The notes below the pieces were generated by a model. That model was not told the DNA's origin and ran no database searches. It saw nothing but the letters and a program-made list of their open reading frames with translations. 64,000 nucleotides of DNA from Ancylostoma caninum (lineage: Eukaryota > Nematoda > Chromadorea > Rhabditida > Ancylostomatidae). Numbering within the stretch: position 1 is the first letter of the stretch; each line of letters opens with the position of its first letter. Location: contig JBAJFG010000099.1 in NCBI GenBank assembly GCA_037903475.1, positions 62,001 to 126,000 of the forward strand, given 5' to 3'. The position numbers and the translations under genes were made by a program. Positions 46,743 to 57,678 of the stretch are shown one piece after another.

Positions 46743-49156
46743 CAAGAAACATGACAGCAATCACATGGCACCTACGCACTCAGCAACCTTGCTGGACTCT
46801 CTCGACTTCTCAATGAACTCCTTGTACATATTAATAATTTTAATGTCATCAAAATTGATGTTAATAATTTATATTGTGCCTCATATTGCTCAATCAATAC
46901 ATTTACAAAGATAATACGGATCCGTAACATGTTAGCATCATCCAACGCTTGCCGAGGGTCTAACAAACATTTGTCGGCTGCGTGGCAAGAGGTACGCTGC
47001 TGATCTGTGATTGGTCGATTCATGTGCGCGTCGCGGCTGCATCCTTCGAGGGTACGAGCAGTTCTGCGTGGATATGGACAACTTTTCTGAGCTTGAGTGG
47101 GACAGATTAGTGTTATCGGAACCCACAAATTGTGAAGATGTGGCCACCTATGTCATTTAAAGCGTAGAATTTGAAAAACAACCCGAACTTGAAAAGCGTA
47201 CGCGTGCGGCGCGATCGCGTCGCGGCGCACGTCTTGACCGCCACCCCTCATCCATGTCCTGAAGTGGAGCTGACGAGATTTGCTTAGAGAACAGAGTGAA
47301 GTAAACACATTTTTTCTGAGGATAACCCACGAGTAGCATTGACAGCTGAGGATCGTCCAGGGATGAGCGGACGTAAGTATTGCGTAAGACAGTATTCTCG
47401 TACTGCGTAAGACAGCAGGTACTGAAGTTGGAAGATAAGAGAGGCTCGAGATATTAGGAATTTGGATGGAAGAACAACATGTACGACTTGACACAACTCA
47501 GTTATTGCTGCTATGTTATTGACAATCCTTCAGAACTCTAGATTTTTAAAGCTCGTGTGCCTATAATTCGGGAGATTCTGAAATACCTGGACTGGAATTC
47601 GGTTCATTCCTGTTCAAAATCCCAACTTTGTTCGCTTCGCTCAAAATTTCATCTATTTTCAAATACATTGTTTCTTGTTTTATTTCATTTTTCTGTTTCC
47701 AAACATGCTGTTTCCTAGAAAACTTGCCTATCTGGAACTGCATTCAATTACATCACATTAGTTGACAGGTGGAGCTAGGAACGGATTGTTAGGGCGGTGG
47801 ATACCTAATATCCGAAAATAATATCAATGAGTGGCCAGAAATATGCGAGAAAAATAGCACAACCACGATAGTTTTTGAAAGAGAGTCAAGGGTTTGTGCT
47901 AAGTATATTGTATCCGCTACGGATACATATAAAGATATATGTGCAACTAATAGACGCTCAAACTCTACAGTCTTGCGTTTTATTCCAAAAGAACATTACT
48001 CTGTACAAGTAGGCATTTATAAAGCAATAGACGACTGCGAGCATTTTCAGCGGGTGCGTGAAACGTTGCCTTTCTTCTATCCTTCAGAACTTTCACAAAT
48101 CTTCTTGTATTGATGGACATTACCGCAAGGATCCACACTTTCTACCGAATTACCGTTATCGCTTATTATGATCTATGTTTTGTTCTAAGCCCGTATCATC
48201 CTAGAGAATGAGAAAATTGAAATTTTGTTCGATGGTTTTTATGAGTCTTTATATAGCCATCATGCATTTCTTCAGAAAAAAAAATACTAATGTTCCTAGA
48301 AGTAAAATACCTCTCTCATACCTTCTAAACATTCGTTTGCAATGGTTTCTCTCACTCTTACTCAAATCAGTCTGCCTATAAGGAACTGTTTTCAATTATT
48401 CACATTAACTGACTAGTGAAGCTAGAAACGGGTTAGGGCGGTAGATATCCAATTCGCTCTTCTACTCATTTCCAACGCGTGTTCAGTGGCATTCCCCACA
48501 GTCTCCCCCCCCAGGTTCCAGGGTGTTCTTCTGAACAGAAGCAGGTTGGGGTAACCCAGTGTATCATGTTATCTAGGTTTTTACGATTCTGTACATTACC
48601 GAGGTGCAGTTGTTATATCTACCCGAAAATCATGATGGAATGAGAGCCTCGTGAGTTGTTTCATTATTCTGAGTTCGCTGTGCTCCAATTTTTTTTAGTT
48701 TTCTAATTATGGTAATTTATAATCACATATTACGGTGCAAAAATCTATAAAAAACATACTAATTAATAAATAACCTTCAACAAATCATTTGTAATGTCAG
48801 GCACAAGGATGAAAAACTTCTACTTGGACAAATCCAAGAAGAGATGCAGCTCGTTACTGGGTCGCGCCCTGGCCAGAGACATTAATATGGGTGACATGTT
48901 CGGATCTATGCTACAATTCTAGAATTTTATGATGCATCTACAGAATTACCATAAAATCTCGTAGAATGAGAGATATTCTTTGAAAAGACCTGAAGGTGTG
49001 TTTCCAAGAGCTAATGCAGGCGTTCCAACGGTCTTATTAATCGTACAGGAAAAAAAAGCCATCTAGTTACATATCTTTACATTTATTCCCAGTCATTTAC
49101 TCGCCGAAATTAGTACAATTGGCGTAGTTTTTAGAAGGGTAACCCCTCTGTCAGTT
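46743..49156. other. intergenic; ~90-bp direct repeats at 47727 and 48371
   Basis: 'gcctatctggaactgcattc...cattagttgac' (47727-47818) recurs as 'gcctataaggaactgttttc...cattaactgac' (48371-48455), both ending near 'ttagggcggt'. A minus frame at 46938-47147 reads FVGSDNTNLSHSSSEKLSIS and is perhaps part of a repeat. One exon-like piece lies at 48801-48885 (HKDEKLLLGQIQEEMQLVTG), behind 'gtaatgtcag' and ending at TAA. Nothing firm. Confidence 0.4.
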
Positions 49157-49468
49157 ATGTATATCAAGAGCTCCAATACCACTATGGTGGTTGGTCGAAT
49201 TCAATTTCACAGCAATGACTCAAAGTTTAATTGGGATCCGAGTTCGACGAGATTGCACGAGGACCCATCTGGTGCGAGCCAACGCCGAGTTTACTGGTCG
49301 TGCTTCATGTTTATCGGTTTTCCGACTGACATCACACAACACTTCCCCGAACAAAACGGACAATACTCAGCTAGGAGTGCTGATGGACTGAGATCATACA
49401 CCTTATCGCCAGCAGCAAAACGACCATTACAATGCAATTACTCCCTTTCATCGAAACAATGCGCATAA
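49157..49468 (+). CDS. hypothetical 103-codon frame
   Basis: Opens MYIKSSNTTMVVGRIQFHSN and contains RRVYWSCFMFIGFPTDITQH; ends SLSSKQCA. The composition is protein-like, but the overlapping frame 49191-49391 is also open and I see no leader or splice sites. It lies just before the better-supported exon at 49491 and might belong to the same gene, although I could not find an in-phase junction. Confidence 0.25.
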   Translation: MYIKSSNTTMVVGRIQFHSNDSKFNWDPSSTRLHEDPSGASQRRVYWSCFMFIGFPTDITQHFPEQNGQYSARSADGLRSYTLSPAAKRPLQCNYSLSSKQCA

Positions 49469-49490
49469 ATTATTCGTGACACATACACAG

Positions 49491-49743
49491 TTATTAAATC
49501 GAGAACAACTCGTCCACAAAAACCTAGTGATATGCGGGGTGCCACCGTTGGTGTTTGGTCGCGACCTGGAATGGATGGAAGCGATGGCATCAGCAGGTGC
49601 GTCCCAGCCAGTAGAACGTGCCGAACAGTTGCATTTCGCAGCTGAAAAGAAAAAGCACTCTATTATGGGATCTCGGTTCGCCAATGCACTCATAACCTTT
49701 TTTGGGTCTTAGCTCTAGCATGTTATCGTGCTGGAAGAATAAA
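49491..49743 (+). CDS. last exon of an unknown gene, with polyA signal
   Basis: Behind a 'cacatacacag' acceptor the frame reads LLNREQLVHKNLVICGVPPL, then VFGRDLEWMEAMASAGASQP, VERAEQLHFAAEKKKHSIMG and SRFANALITFFGS, ending TAG at 49712. AATAAA follows at 49738-49743, well placed for a 3' end. The exon starts in phase 0. I do not recognise a family. The upstream exons are not identified. The coding part is 49491-49712. Confidence 0.45.
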
Positions 49744-49811
49744 CCACGAGCTTTAACAATGAAATTAGCAGGTTTTACCGGAAGCTTTCATTTTTATTTT
49801 ACTGCCCCGAG

Positions 49812-49880
49812 ATCTCTGTATTGATGCGCAACCCGGGAAGATGCCCTGCCTCTCCCCGGGTTGTGCATCAATAAAGAGAT
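49812..49880. repeat. 26-bp-arm hairpin
   Basis: The arms 49812-49837 and 49855-49880 pair at 24 of 26 positions ('gatgcgcaacccggg' / 'cccgggttgtgcatc' core) around a 17-nt loop. Confidence 0.8.
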
Positions 49881-50002
49881 TTTTGTAATGCACAAAATTA
49901 ATGTGTCGTCGGATTGTTCCCTTCAAATAATCGTTGAAAGAAATCAGGAAGATAATACATATGCATGTATGCATGCATCTATAGTCCAGTTGCAAACGCA
50001 AA

Positions 50003-50306
50003 AATGGACAACCAGAGGTGAGACGTGGGGAGGCGGGGGGGGGGGGGGTTAAGGAAAAATTGGGGGATTAGCCAATTTGGTGACCCAGATGGCAAAAGTT
50101 TCGAAAACAAAATTTGTAAAAATATTAATTCTAATGATGAATGGTTCCAAACAGAGACAAAAAAAAAAACAATAATTAAAAGGAAGAACCTAAAATAAGA
50201 GAGTATGAAGTTTTCAATTGTTCTACGAAGCACTTTTGAAAAATATGATGACCCATTTTTGTTAGGAGCCCTACCCCCCCCCCCCCCTCCACCTAACTGT
50301 CCATTA
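50003..50306. mobile_element. G/C-tract MITE related to the hAT-type copies
   Basis: Ends AATGGACAACCAGAGGTG (left) and AATGGACAGTTAGGTGGAGG (right, inverted). There are G14 and C16-type tracts just inside the ends and an AT-rich core with 'agtttcgaaaacaaaatttg', like the cores at 650 and 20470. Confidence 0.55.
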
Positions 50307-50570
50307 CTGTGTTTGCCGTCGTACTATAAATACATGCACACATATAGAATTTTTTCCTGTTCGCTTTATGACGCAGTCAACTGCTACGCCACACTGGTTG
50401 TTAATTTAATACCGTTTAATTGACCTAAGATTTCAACGACACGTCGTCTTCAGAGGTTACCTACCTCACAAATGGAGCGGAGATTCAGAAGAACTGTAGG
50501 AACAGGCAGCAGTTGTTGAGTCAACGTCGGGCCAAAGCCAATTAGAACGTCCTTTATTTATTTATTTTTC

Positions 50571-51484
50571 TAGTAAGTTGCTGCATAATTAGTGTGGCTT
50601 CTTTTTTTTCGCGAAAAAATGAAGCTTCTCGAGTGGTTCTTTCATAAAAAATAATATTCTTCTGTCATTCAATGAAGTTGCCATCGAGATATAGGGAAGA
50701 GAGAAGTATCCATATTCGTCACCGTATGCTCTACCAACTCGGGAAAGGTTGGAATTCAGTTTTCCCATTTTTGGCCCTAGCCTTGGTGACGGAACAATCA
50801 TCAGAGCAAAGCAGAAAATTGTTCATTTCGTTCCGGGCGGTATAATCTTCAGAAGCATGAAGCAAGAGGTCGACAACCAAATTTCGGCAAAGAGGAATTT
50901 TTAGCAGCCCGGGGAATAGGAGGAGGTTCGATTGACGATATTCTTCGGAAGCGGTCTTTGCTCGTTTGGCTGCAGAAAATCTTTGGAAATTTGGGAACAT
51001 TCTGCTTTGCTACGGTCTGGGAGCTTATGGAGACCCACCCACTCAATGTACATGCTTTTCGGAGTTCTTTGAGAGGACGAACGATGGTCGATTGCTCCAC
51101 ATTGAAATCTCTGGCCAGCATTTTTGCTGTCAATCTTTCCTCTTCTTCCAAGGCTGCCCAAAGTTCCTGGTGTTCGAATTTTGTTAGTCGACCTCTTACT
51201 TCCTCATTTTGAGACTTGTATCTTATGAAAAACAATAATTTTTCGATTTAGCTTTGCTGACAGCTCCTTCACCAAAAGGCCCGCTGAAATCACAAAATGA
51301 CTGTGCTACATTCCAATCAATCCCGGAGTTATGAGTCATATAAATGCAAATGTTGATAATACTTTTGATAGCACCTTGAACAAATGAAAAAAGAAGTGTT
51401 CTGGTGGAACAAACCATTTAAAAAACTAATTTTCAGCGAGAAATTAAGTCACGAAATACCGCATTAATTATGCACCTATCTAGA
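50571..51484 (-). mobile_element. internally deleted mariner
   Basis: About 914 bp with ends near 'agttgctgcataattagtgt' and, inverted, 'ataggtgcataattaatgcg'. Minus frames read SGIDWNVAQSFCDFSGPFGE then GAVSKAKSKNYCF, then FEHQELWAALEEEERLTAKM with LARDFNVEQSTIVRPLKELR (the two helix-turn-helix parts). They resume at LGPKMGKLNSNLSRVG with ISMATSLNDRRI near the C end. The central catalytic region is lost. Confidence 0.85.
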
Positions 51485-51849
51485 ATTTATCTATTTGTTT
51501 ATCTACTCATTTACCTATGCGCACAAATATGGGCTATTCAATCACAGATGATGATCATAGAGAGGGAACAGAGAGGCTTAAGTAGACCAAAAGCTAATTT
51601 AAGATGTGTCACCGGTGCATTTCATTTGGTAGCATTTCTTTATGGTTAAATTTTACACATCAGAATCAGTGGGAACTCAATACATTTCGCCCAAAACATT
51701 GGGGCAATAATTAACAAGCTGTGTAGCTTAACGGTTGAATTCAGTAGCATAATTGTACCATGACCAAGTTTTATGAGAAACGATGTGAAAATTATTGTTA
51801 TAAGGATCTCAAAGTAAGGTTGCCAGTAGGGGCAAAATTTATGAGGCTA
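51485..51849. other. no gene seen
   Basis: AT-rich sequence between two transposons, with no coding-like frame. Confidence 0.4.
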
Positions 51850-53095
51850 CACTGCGTTTCATAAATTATAGGGACACCCAAATTTCTGCTGTAGCGAGCG
51901 TCATCGTAGACCAATCGATGTGATCTTTTCTCCATTCGATTAAGGATATGAAGTAACCTCTAGAGAGTTACTCTTCTTTAACATCATCGATAGTTAAGAT
52001 TTTTATAGAGGAAGATAGAAAATTTATTGTTTAACAGTGTTTCGAAATTATAGGGACACTTAGACTCGATGGAACGATTTACCCAGGAAGCGAAAACTAA
52101 CAGTGCAATTCTTACCAGTGGGTTCTTCCCTATTCAGTGCTAATCCAACCATCCGGTTCTTCAGACTGGTGAAGGTGTTCCGGATGAGGTTCGGCCCAGG
52201 ACTGATATTTGTTTCTTGAGTTGTCCTTTCAGAATTTTCATCATAAAAATTTCAGCTGTATTCAGCATGGCTCTGTCTGGAATTTGTGTTAGAAACATTT
52301 TCTGTTAGGAATGAGTGTTCACATGCGTGTTTCAGGTACAAGGCGTCGAGTTCGTGGCAGTTTTTCGGTGCTCTGGTAGTCTGACTCACGTTGATGGCAA
52401 CACTTTCTTCACCCATAACGAATTTCTGTCAATGATAACCACTCAGATGTGGTGTTGAATGACCACACAGAATTTTGTGAACGTCCTTACGTTCAATTAC
52501 AATTGATACAAAGACGTAGAATAACATACGCCGTGCACGAGATGTGATCACCACGGTATACAGTCCCTCACTAAACCCCACCATGGAAAGGAAACATATT
52601 TATGGCCTTAATTCTCTAATAAGGCCTCTTTCCTGTTTGAATCAACCAGATTCTCATTTATCCATAAGATTAAATTATCTTCCTAGAGAAAAGAATTAGT
52701 TTCTCAAGGTAGCACTTGGGAGGCGATGTTGGCTTGTTCGAGCAAGTCATAGCACATTGTAAGTTGTTCAACGCATTTGTATCAATTATAATTCAACGTA
52801 GTGACGTCCGCCAAATCCTGTGTGATCATTCAACACCACATCTGAGTGGAAATCGTTGACGAAAATCTGTTGTAAAGAAAGTGTAGCCATCCACGTGAGT
52901 CAGGCCACCAGAGCACGGAAAAGCTGCTATGAACTCGACGCCTTGTACCTAAAAAACGCTTGTGAACACTCACTCCTAGCAGAAAATGTTCCTAACACAA
53001 ATTCTAGATGGAACCCTGTTCAATACAGCTGGAATTTTTTCCTGAAAATCATCTGAAAGGCAATTCGGGTGCTCCTATAATTATGACACTCACTG
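51850..53095. mobile_element. Tc1-like element with inverted internal copies
   Basis: 1246 bp with inverted ends: 'ttcataaattatagggacac' on the left and 'gtcataattataggagcacc' inverted on the right, each preceded by CACTG/CAGTG. Inside, the minus strand (about 52690-52050) repeats the transposase remnant seen at 1-530. A plus-strand segment (52800-53060, frame IHVSQATRARKSC / ELDALYLKNACEHS) is an inverted partial copy. An inner end-like sequence at about 52040 suggests one element inserted beside or into another. Confidence 0.7.
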
Positions 53096-53351
53096 GCAAT
53101 TTATACTGGATGCGTGCGACTGACGCGCGTGCATCTATATGATGAAGAATATGGCCCAGTCGCATCGCAGTCGCAACCAAATCGCAGCTCAGTCGCATGC
53201 GTTTACGGCATAGCTGCGACCGCACTTCTTTTCGTTGAAGAGGTGTATCGCCTTGACCGGTCCGCACTGACCGGTCTTCAAGGAAAATCCCTCGCAAATA
53301 GATGCGTGCGTCTGATGCGCGACAGTCGCACGCAGCTAGTACAAATTGTCC
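53095..53351. mobile_element. GC-rich palindromic MITE, copy 2
   Basis: 257 bp with ends GGCAATTTATACTGGATGCG and, inverted, GGACAATTTGTACTAGCTGC. It directly abuts the Tc1-like element. Clusters of 'cagtcgca' words lie inside. The 81- and 82-codon frames are by-products. Confidence 0.7.
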
Positions 53352-53678
53352 TTATTTGATACAATGCAATGAAAAGAGTGGGTGCAATAGGGTCGCCCTC
53401 TAACAACGATAATAACAGATCATTTCTGATAATAACAGATCATTTCCCTTTCAAAAGGAAATTAATGGAAAGGACATTATTGGCGACCCATTTGCAGTGG
53501 CGTCATTTATGAGGCAGTTTCAATCTTCGTTTATGGCCAACCGTAAATGCGTTGGGAGACGAAAAAAGAAAGGTGCTATTAAAACCTGAAATACTAGTTC
53601 GCAGTTCAAGAATTTCACTCTCGCACAAGGTGTCTGCCTCTCCAAGAGATGATTCGAGACGAGAATAGGAGCTGAAAA

Positions 53679-54093
53679 TCACCTTGTGTTCCTATATTTG
53701 TCATAGACAGCACTCATTCCGTACCCGCCTCGATCGCCGACAATAACTGCACTCCACCAGTTACCGAATCGCTCTTCTGCTTGCTGCTTCATATATCTGG
53801 AACAATGTGCCTCAATGGAGCAAAATGCATCCAGAAAGTAGTGTGATAGACAAGCACTGACTTGGCCTGATAACTGTATTGATGAGGATATATTCCAACG
53901 GTTTCCAGCACTAATTCTCTGAGTTTTTCCGACTTACAGTTGTCATCTGCAAAGTTTTTCACGTTCGGCTAGGAAAGGGTTCGTAGTAGTACAGGTACTC
54001 ACGCTTTGCTCTAGCTGCGCTCACAAATAACGCGCAAAGTCCTAGCAGAAGAAGCCGTGAGATCCACCTGTGGCAAGCCCTCCATTTGAGCAT
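53679..54093 (-). pseudogene. signal-peptide gene with frameshifted dynein-light-chain-like domain
   Basis: Minus strand. ATG at 54093 follows four bases after a textbook acceptor (cttctttcag). Exon 1 (54093-54003) encodes MLKWRACHRWISRLLLLGLC then ALFVSAARAK, a signal peptide, and ends AAGC|gtgagt. Exon 2 begins after 'actttgcag' at 53946: DNCKSEKLRELVLETVG continues to QAK, where the frame must shift by one to read SACLSHYFLDAFCSIEAHCS, then RYMKQQAEERFGNWWSAVIV and GDRGGYGMSAVYDKY, stop at 53679. The block 'YMKqq.EErFG..WwaVIVGd.gGYGmS' resembles dynein light chain (yiKkefDkkyg..WhciVG..FGsyV). The shift near 53850 makes it a pseudogene, or there is a sequence error or an unseen intron (a GTAAGT lies at 53931-53936). 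The dynein resemblance is by eye only. Confidence 0.5.
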
Positions 54094-54099
54094 CACTCT

Positions 54100-55498
54100 G
54101 AAAGAAGAACAGAAAAAGATTGGCGCTATGATGTCCGCAAAGAAGGGCAGAAGGCCGAGCCCTTTGCAAAACAACTCTCATTTCGGGCAATAAATTCAGC
54201 AGAGAGAAGCAAAAGCGGACTTTGTGACCTCGGAAGATTCGAGCTGTCCTTGCAAAGACGGGAGAGGTCCATTAGTTAGAACAGCAAAATAAACAAATAA
54301 ATAGAACAACGTAGTAGGTTATGACAAGGTAAGCTTTGGAAATTTTGTCTATGGTTATGAGGAAGGATCCTCAGCACTACAGAATTAAATAAATTACTTG
54401 ATCAGAAAATCTCAACCTAGCTGTATCAAGCTCATATTACACAAAGTGGAACTGCTAAGATGTTTAGTGATAGTGTCTCATTTACTGATAATGATATTCT
54501 ACATAATGTGGTCATAATTCCACACGAACATCTATGTATATAATACATTATATTACAAATTATGCAAGTATATCATGCTAAAAGAGGTCGAATCCAAGTA
54601 AGTTTTTAACTTCACATTACACAAGGTAAGGTCCTCCTCGCAGTACTGGCGGGTTCACGGAAGGACCTGTCTTTTATACCTACTTACCCGTATGTGGTAA
54701 GGGAAGGAGACAGGCAAATAGGCAAAGTTCCTCTATGAATTTTATAGTCTTTTATCATGAATTCTCTCCATTACATTAATAATTTCATTCTACATATAAT
54801 AATCAGGATAACAGCTTGTTGGTAAGTCCAACTAAATATGAATCCAAGGAGAGAAGCAGCGTTTCTGATGAAATATTTTCATACTTTTCGGTTCCGGGGC
54901 CAAGAACTAGACCGGTTATGTGACTACCTAGGTGCCCCCAGGTACATCAGTAGTTCCTATGGATGTTTCAGAAAGAAGCAATGTGTTCAGCATGAATTAA
55001 TCTAGCGGGATCTATCTGAAACTATGGATTTTTCCAAGATAGCACTAATGAATGAGTTAAGTTATGATACTCGATAAGTGCACAATCTGTGAAACCAACA
55101 AATCAGAATAGGACCCCTGAGAGAAGCATCACAGTAGATCACAAAATCAGATTATCCCCGCTGGGGAAAGGAATCCAGTGGAAGGATGGCGGTGAGCAAG
55201 AGAAAAACCACTGCGGACAAGTCAATTACAGCCAATAAGCAGGAGAACCAACGGCAAAGGTCGCCTAGAAATGCGAACGGACACCGACTGTGTGGGAGGA
55301 TGGCGCGGATGAAGTCCGAAGGGTCGGCTGGCAGCAAGGAAAGAACACGGAGAATGTGCCGGCCAGTGAGGTTCTGCCTTGTGGGAATTGCCCGCACCCG
55401 ACCGCCTATTAATAGCAGCACACCATTTCGCGCGTTCTTGTCGCGCCCACTTTCACTCACTGTTCAACTGAACTCATCGGAGTTGGACTGAAAACTAG
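54100..55498. other. no firm gene; possible 5' exons near 55186
   Basis: GC-richer 55150-55490, with a 101-codon Arg/Lys-rich plus frame (ATGGCG|gtgagc donor at its start) and a hydrophobic antisense frame. It may hold the promoter or first exon of the gene ending at 56102. AT-rich and empty before that. Confidence 0.3.
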
Positions 55499-56102
55499 GT
55501 GACAAGGAGCACGACGTTATTATCATGGGTAAAGGTGCAAGTAACCTTATCGTCTGGCCCTCAACTTCTGGTATTTGTCCCACACACTGAATTAGTTCCT
55601 TGCCAAAAGTGGTTCTCTCTTGTGGTTAGCAGCAAAATCCCAATTGATGGATACCATTGCGGTCCTTATTCCAGCCTGCACTACGTGGCTGCCAGGACAT
55701 TTCTACGGGTGAAGAGGAATGGATATCTTATCGACACTTTTCGTTAGTGCTTTCCACTCAAGTGTATTGTTTCAAAACATGATATTTGTGAATACCACCT
55801 TCCGACCATGTTTCTATTCCAGGAAACAATCTTCTAGATCTAAGACACTGTTGGAGTAGGGGCAGTCTTACTTGTCCGTTACTACCTGGACACTTAGAGT
55901 GGAGGGTGCTGAAGATGAAATTTTACTCCATTTTTAAAAAATTTGTTACTAAATACTTCTCTGGCTCATCTCCGCGCAGCCGTTAGTATCTCGACTGAAG
56001 GACGAAGAACATAAGGTTACGGCCACATGTTTAGGAGACCCACGATTTTGCACGACAGAGTTCTTTACATATCTCAACCCTGCCGTGCGCAGTCGGAGAT
56101 AA
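55499..56102 (+). CDS. 3' exons of an unknown gene
   Basis: Exons 55499-55528, 55596-55708 and 55980-56102 join in phase. They read DKEHDVIIM, then VPCQKWFSLVVSSKIPIDGY with HCGPYSSLHYVAARTFLR, then PLVSRLKDEEHKVTATCLGD with PRFCTTEFFTYLNPAVRSRR, stop. Borders are ATGG|gtaaag...gaattag|TT and TACGG|gtgaag...ctccgcgcag|CC. AATAAA at about 56185 fits a 3' end. The last two exons are the better ones. No start is identified and I do not know the family. Confidence 0.45.
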
Positions 56103-56189
56103 GTTTGAGTACGTGTTGCCGCTCCATTGGCGCCTGCTTTCTGCCCACTACGGCTACACAGTGGTTGAAAGTGGAAAAGAAAAATAAAA

Positions 56190-57148
56190 TTCTATTTTCT
56201 CCCTCTTTCCGAGATTTGTTTGAATTTTTTACATATAGTAGCAGCCAATAAGATATGATCAGAGACACTCTTGAAAACAGAATCGCTTACTATAGCTCAA
56301 CTACAAATTAAGCGGTTTAGGCGAAATTTCGCGATTCGATGAGTACTTTTCCTTCTTCTATGTACATAACAATGACGTAAATTACTTCTAGACGAAACTA
56401 TCGCGGCGCAAGTACATAGAAGTTCACTTCTTCGATCAACATCTTAGTTCTTCGCCTGTATCGGCTCATTTTAGTTCAAAAAGGACCTATTTTATAATCA
56501 GCTAATAATTCTCTTGAAAAGTCGTGTTTCGCAGTTCTACTCTTTACATACACGAAAAGTGAGATTTTCAAAGAGTCCAATGAAAGTGAAGGAAAAGGAT
56601 TTTCAGTCATTCGAAAAATCATTCAGACAGGAGATATTATTTTGATATCACCTGCTAAGAATTATTTTGATGGCATTCAGAATACTATAATGCTGTTGAT
56701 AATACTCGGCGCAACCAAACTTTTTTTGGTAAGTTTGATCGACCAGTTTTGTTCTTTCATTAAGGCAGCAGAGGAAAATGCAGCAATAAAACTCTGCTGG
56801 AAACAGTAGACGAAGATGTGATCAGTGTTCACGAAACCTTCTTTCTTCTCAATACATAGGCGGGAGCTAAGATATTGGACTAAATCCACGGAACCTGAGG
56901 CATTTTAGGTTTGGGCTTGAAAATCCAAAGTGAATCGAGCCCCTATGGTCACGCTAGGCTGCTGTTGGGAAAGCCCCACACAGCTTTAATTTTCAATGGA
57001 TAACTCAATTCAGACATGAGTTAATACGGAAGATTCTCTGGTCGAGGACATCGCTGATCACGCCCTGTTGGCCGCGACTGTACATAAATGTATGTACGTA
57101 AAGTGGGAAGGGAAGGAGGAGAAGAGCCGATTCCAGTGGTGTGCACTA
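56190..57148. other. no gene seen
   Basis: Short overlapping frames only. A purine-rich patch lies at about 57100-57125. Confidence 0.4.
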
Positions 57149-57678
57149 CAGGGTTGGCCACAAATACGGTAACACAGAAAAGTTCAGACCGAAAAAGCAT
57201 TCATATGTAATTTAAGGCACAGTCGTAGGATTTATGTTTACTAGGTCATGTTTAACATAAGGCAACCTTTCGCCTCGAGATATGCCCTATCAGCTCCGAC
57301 AAAGGCCCCAAGATGCTGAGTGAAGTTGTCTCACTGCGACGCACAAGTGGTTGTGGTTCGGGTCACCCAACTTTCTTTTAGAGTGCTTGACGAACTTATC
57401 TAAACTCTGGAGGGGTCATGAACAAGCCCTGGCCTCGGTCTTCACTGAAGCCTATTGAACCTACTGATTGAGACTCAGGCAAATGGGTGGTCAGTCGATA
57501 AAAGCAATATGACCCAAAACATATTTTTGGTTGAGTCCTAAAATAAACGCGACTTGCGGGCCGAAGCACTGTTCCGAAAAAAGCTGCGAAGAGTCCTCCC
57601 ATCTAAGCTTGACTTCAAGCCAAAACAGTTTTCTTCAGCGGAGAAACGAACGTTGTTACCGTATTTTTGGCCCACCCG
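57149..57678. mobile_element. Tc1/mariner-type element, 530 bp
   Basis: Inverted ends CAGGGTTGGCCACAAATACG and CGGGTGGGCCAAAAATACGG, each continuing GTAACA, both flanked by TA. It is too short for a transposase. Frames inside (68 and 82 codons) are not recognisable. Confidence 0.7.

Noticed and set aside
55152..55491. Opposed 101- and 102-codon frames
   Set aside because: GC-rich segment with codon symmetry; more likely promoter or 5' region.
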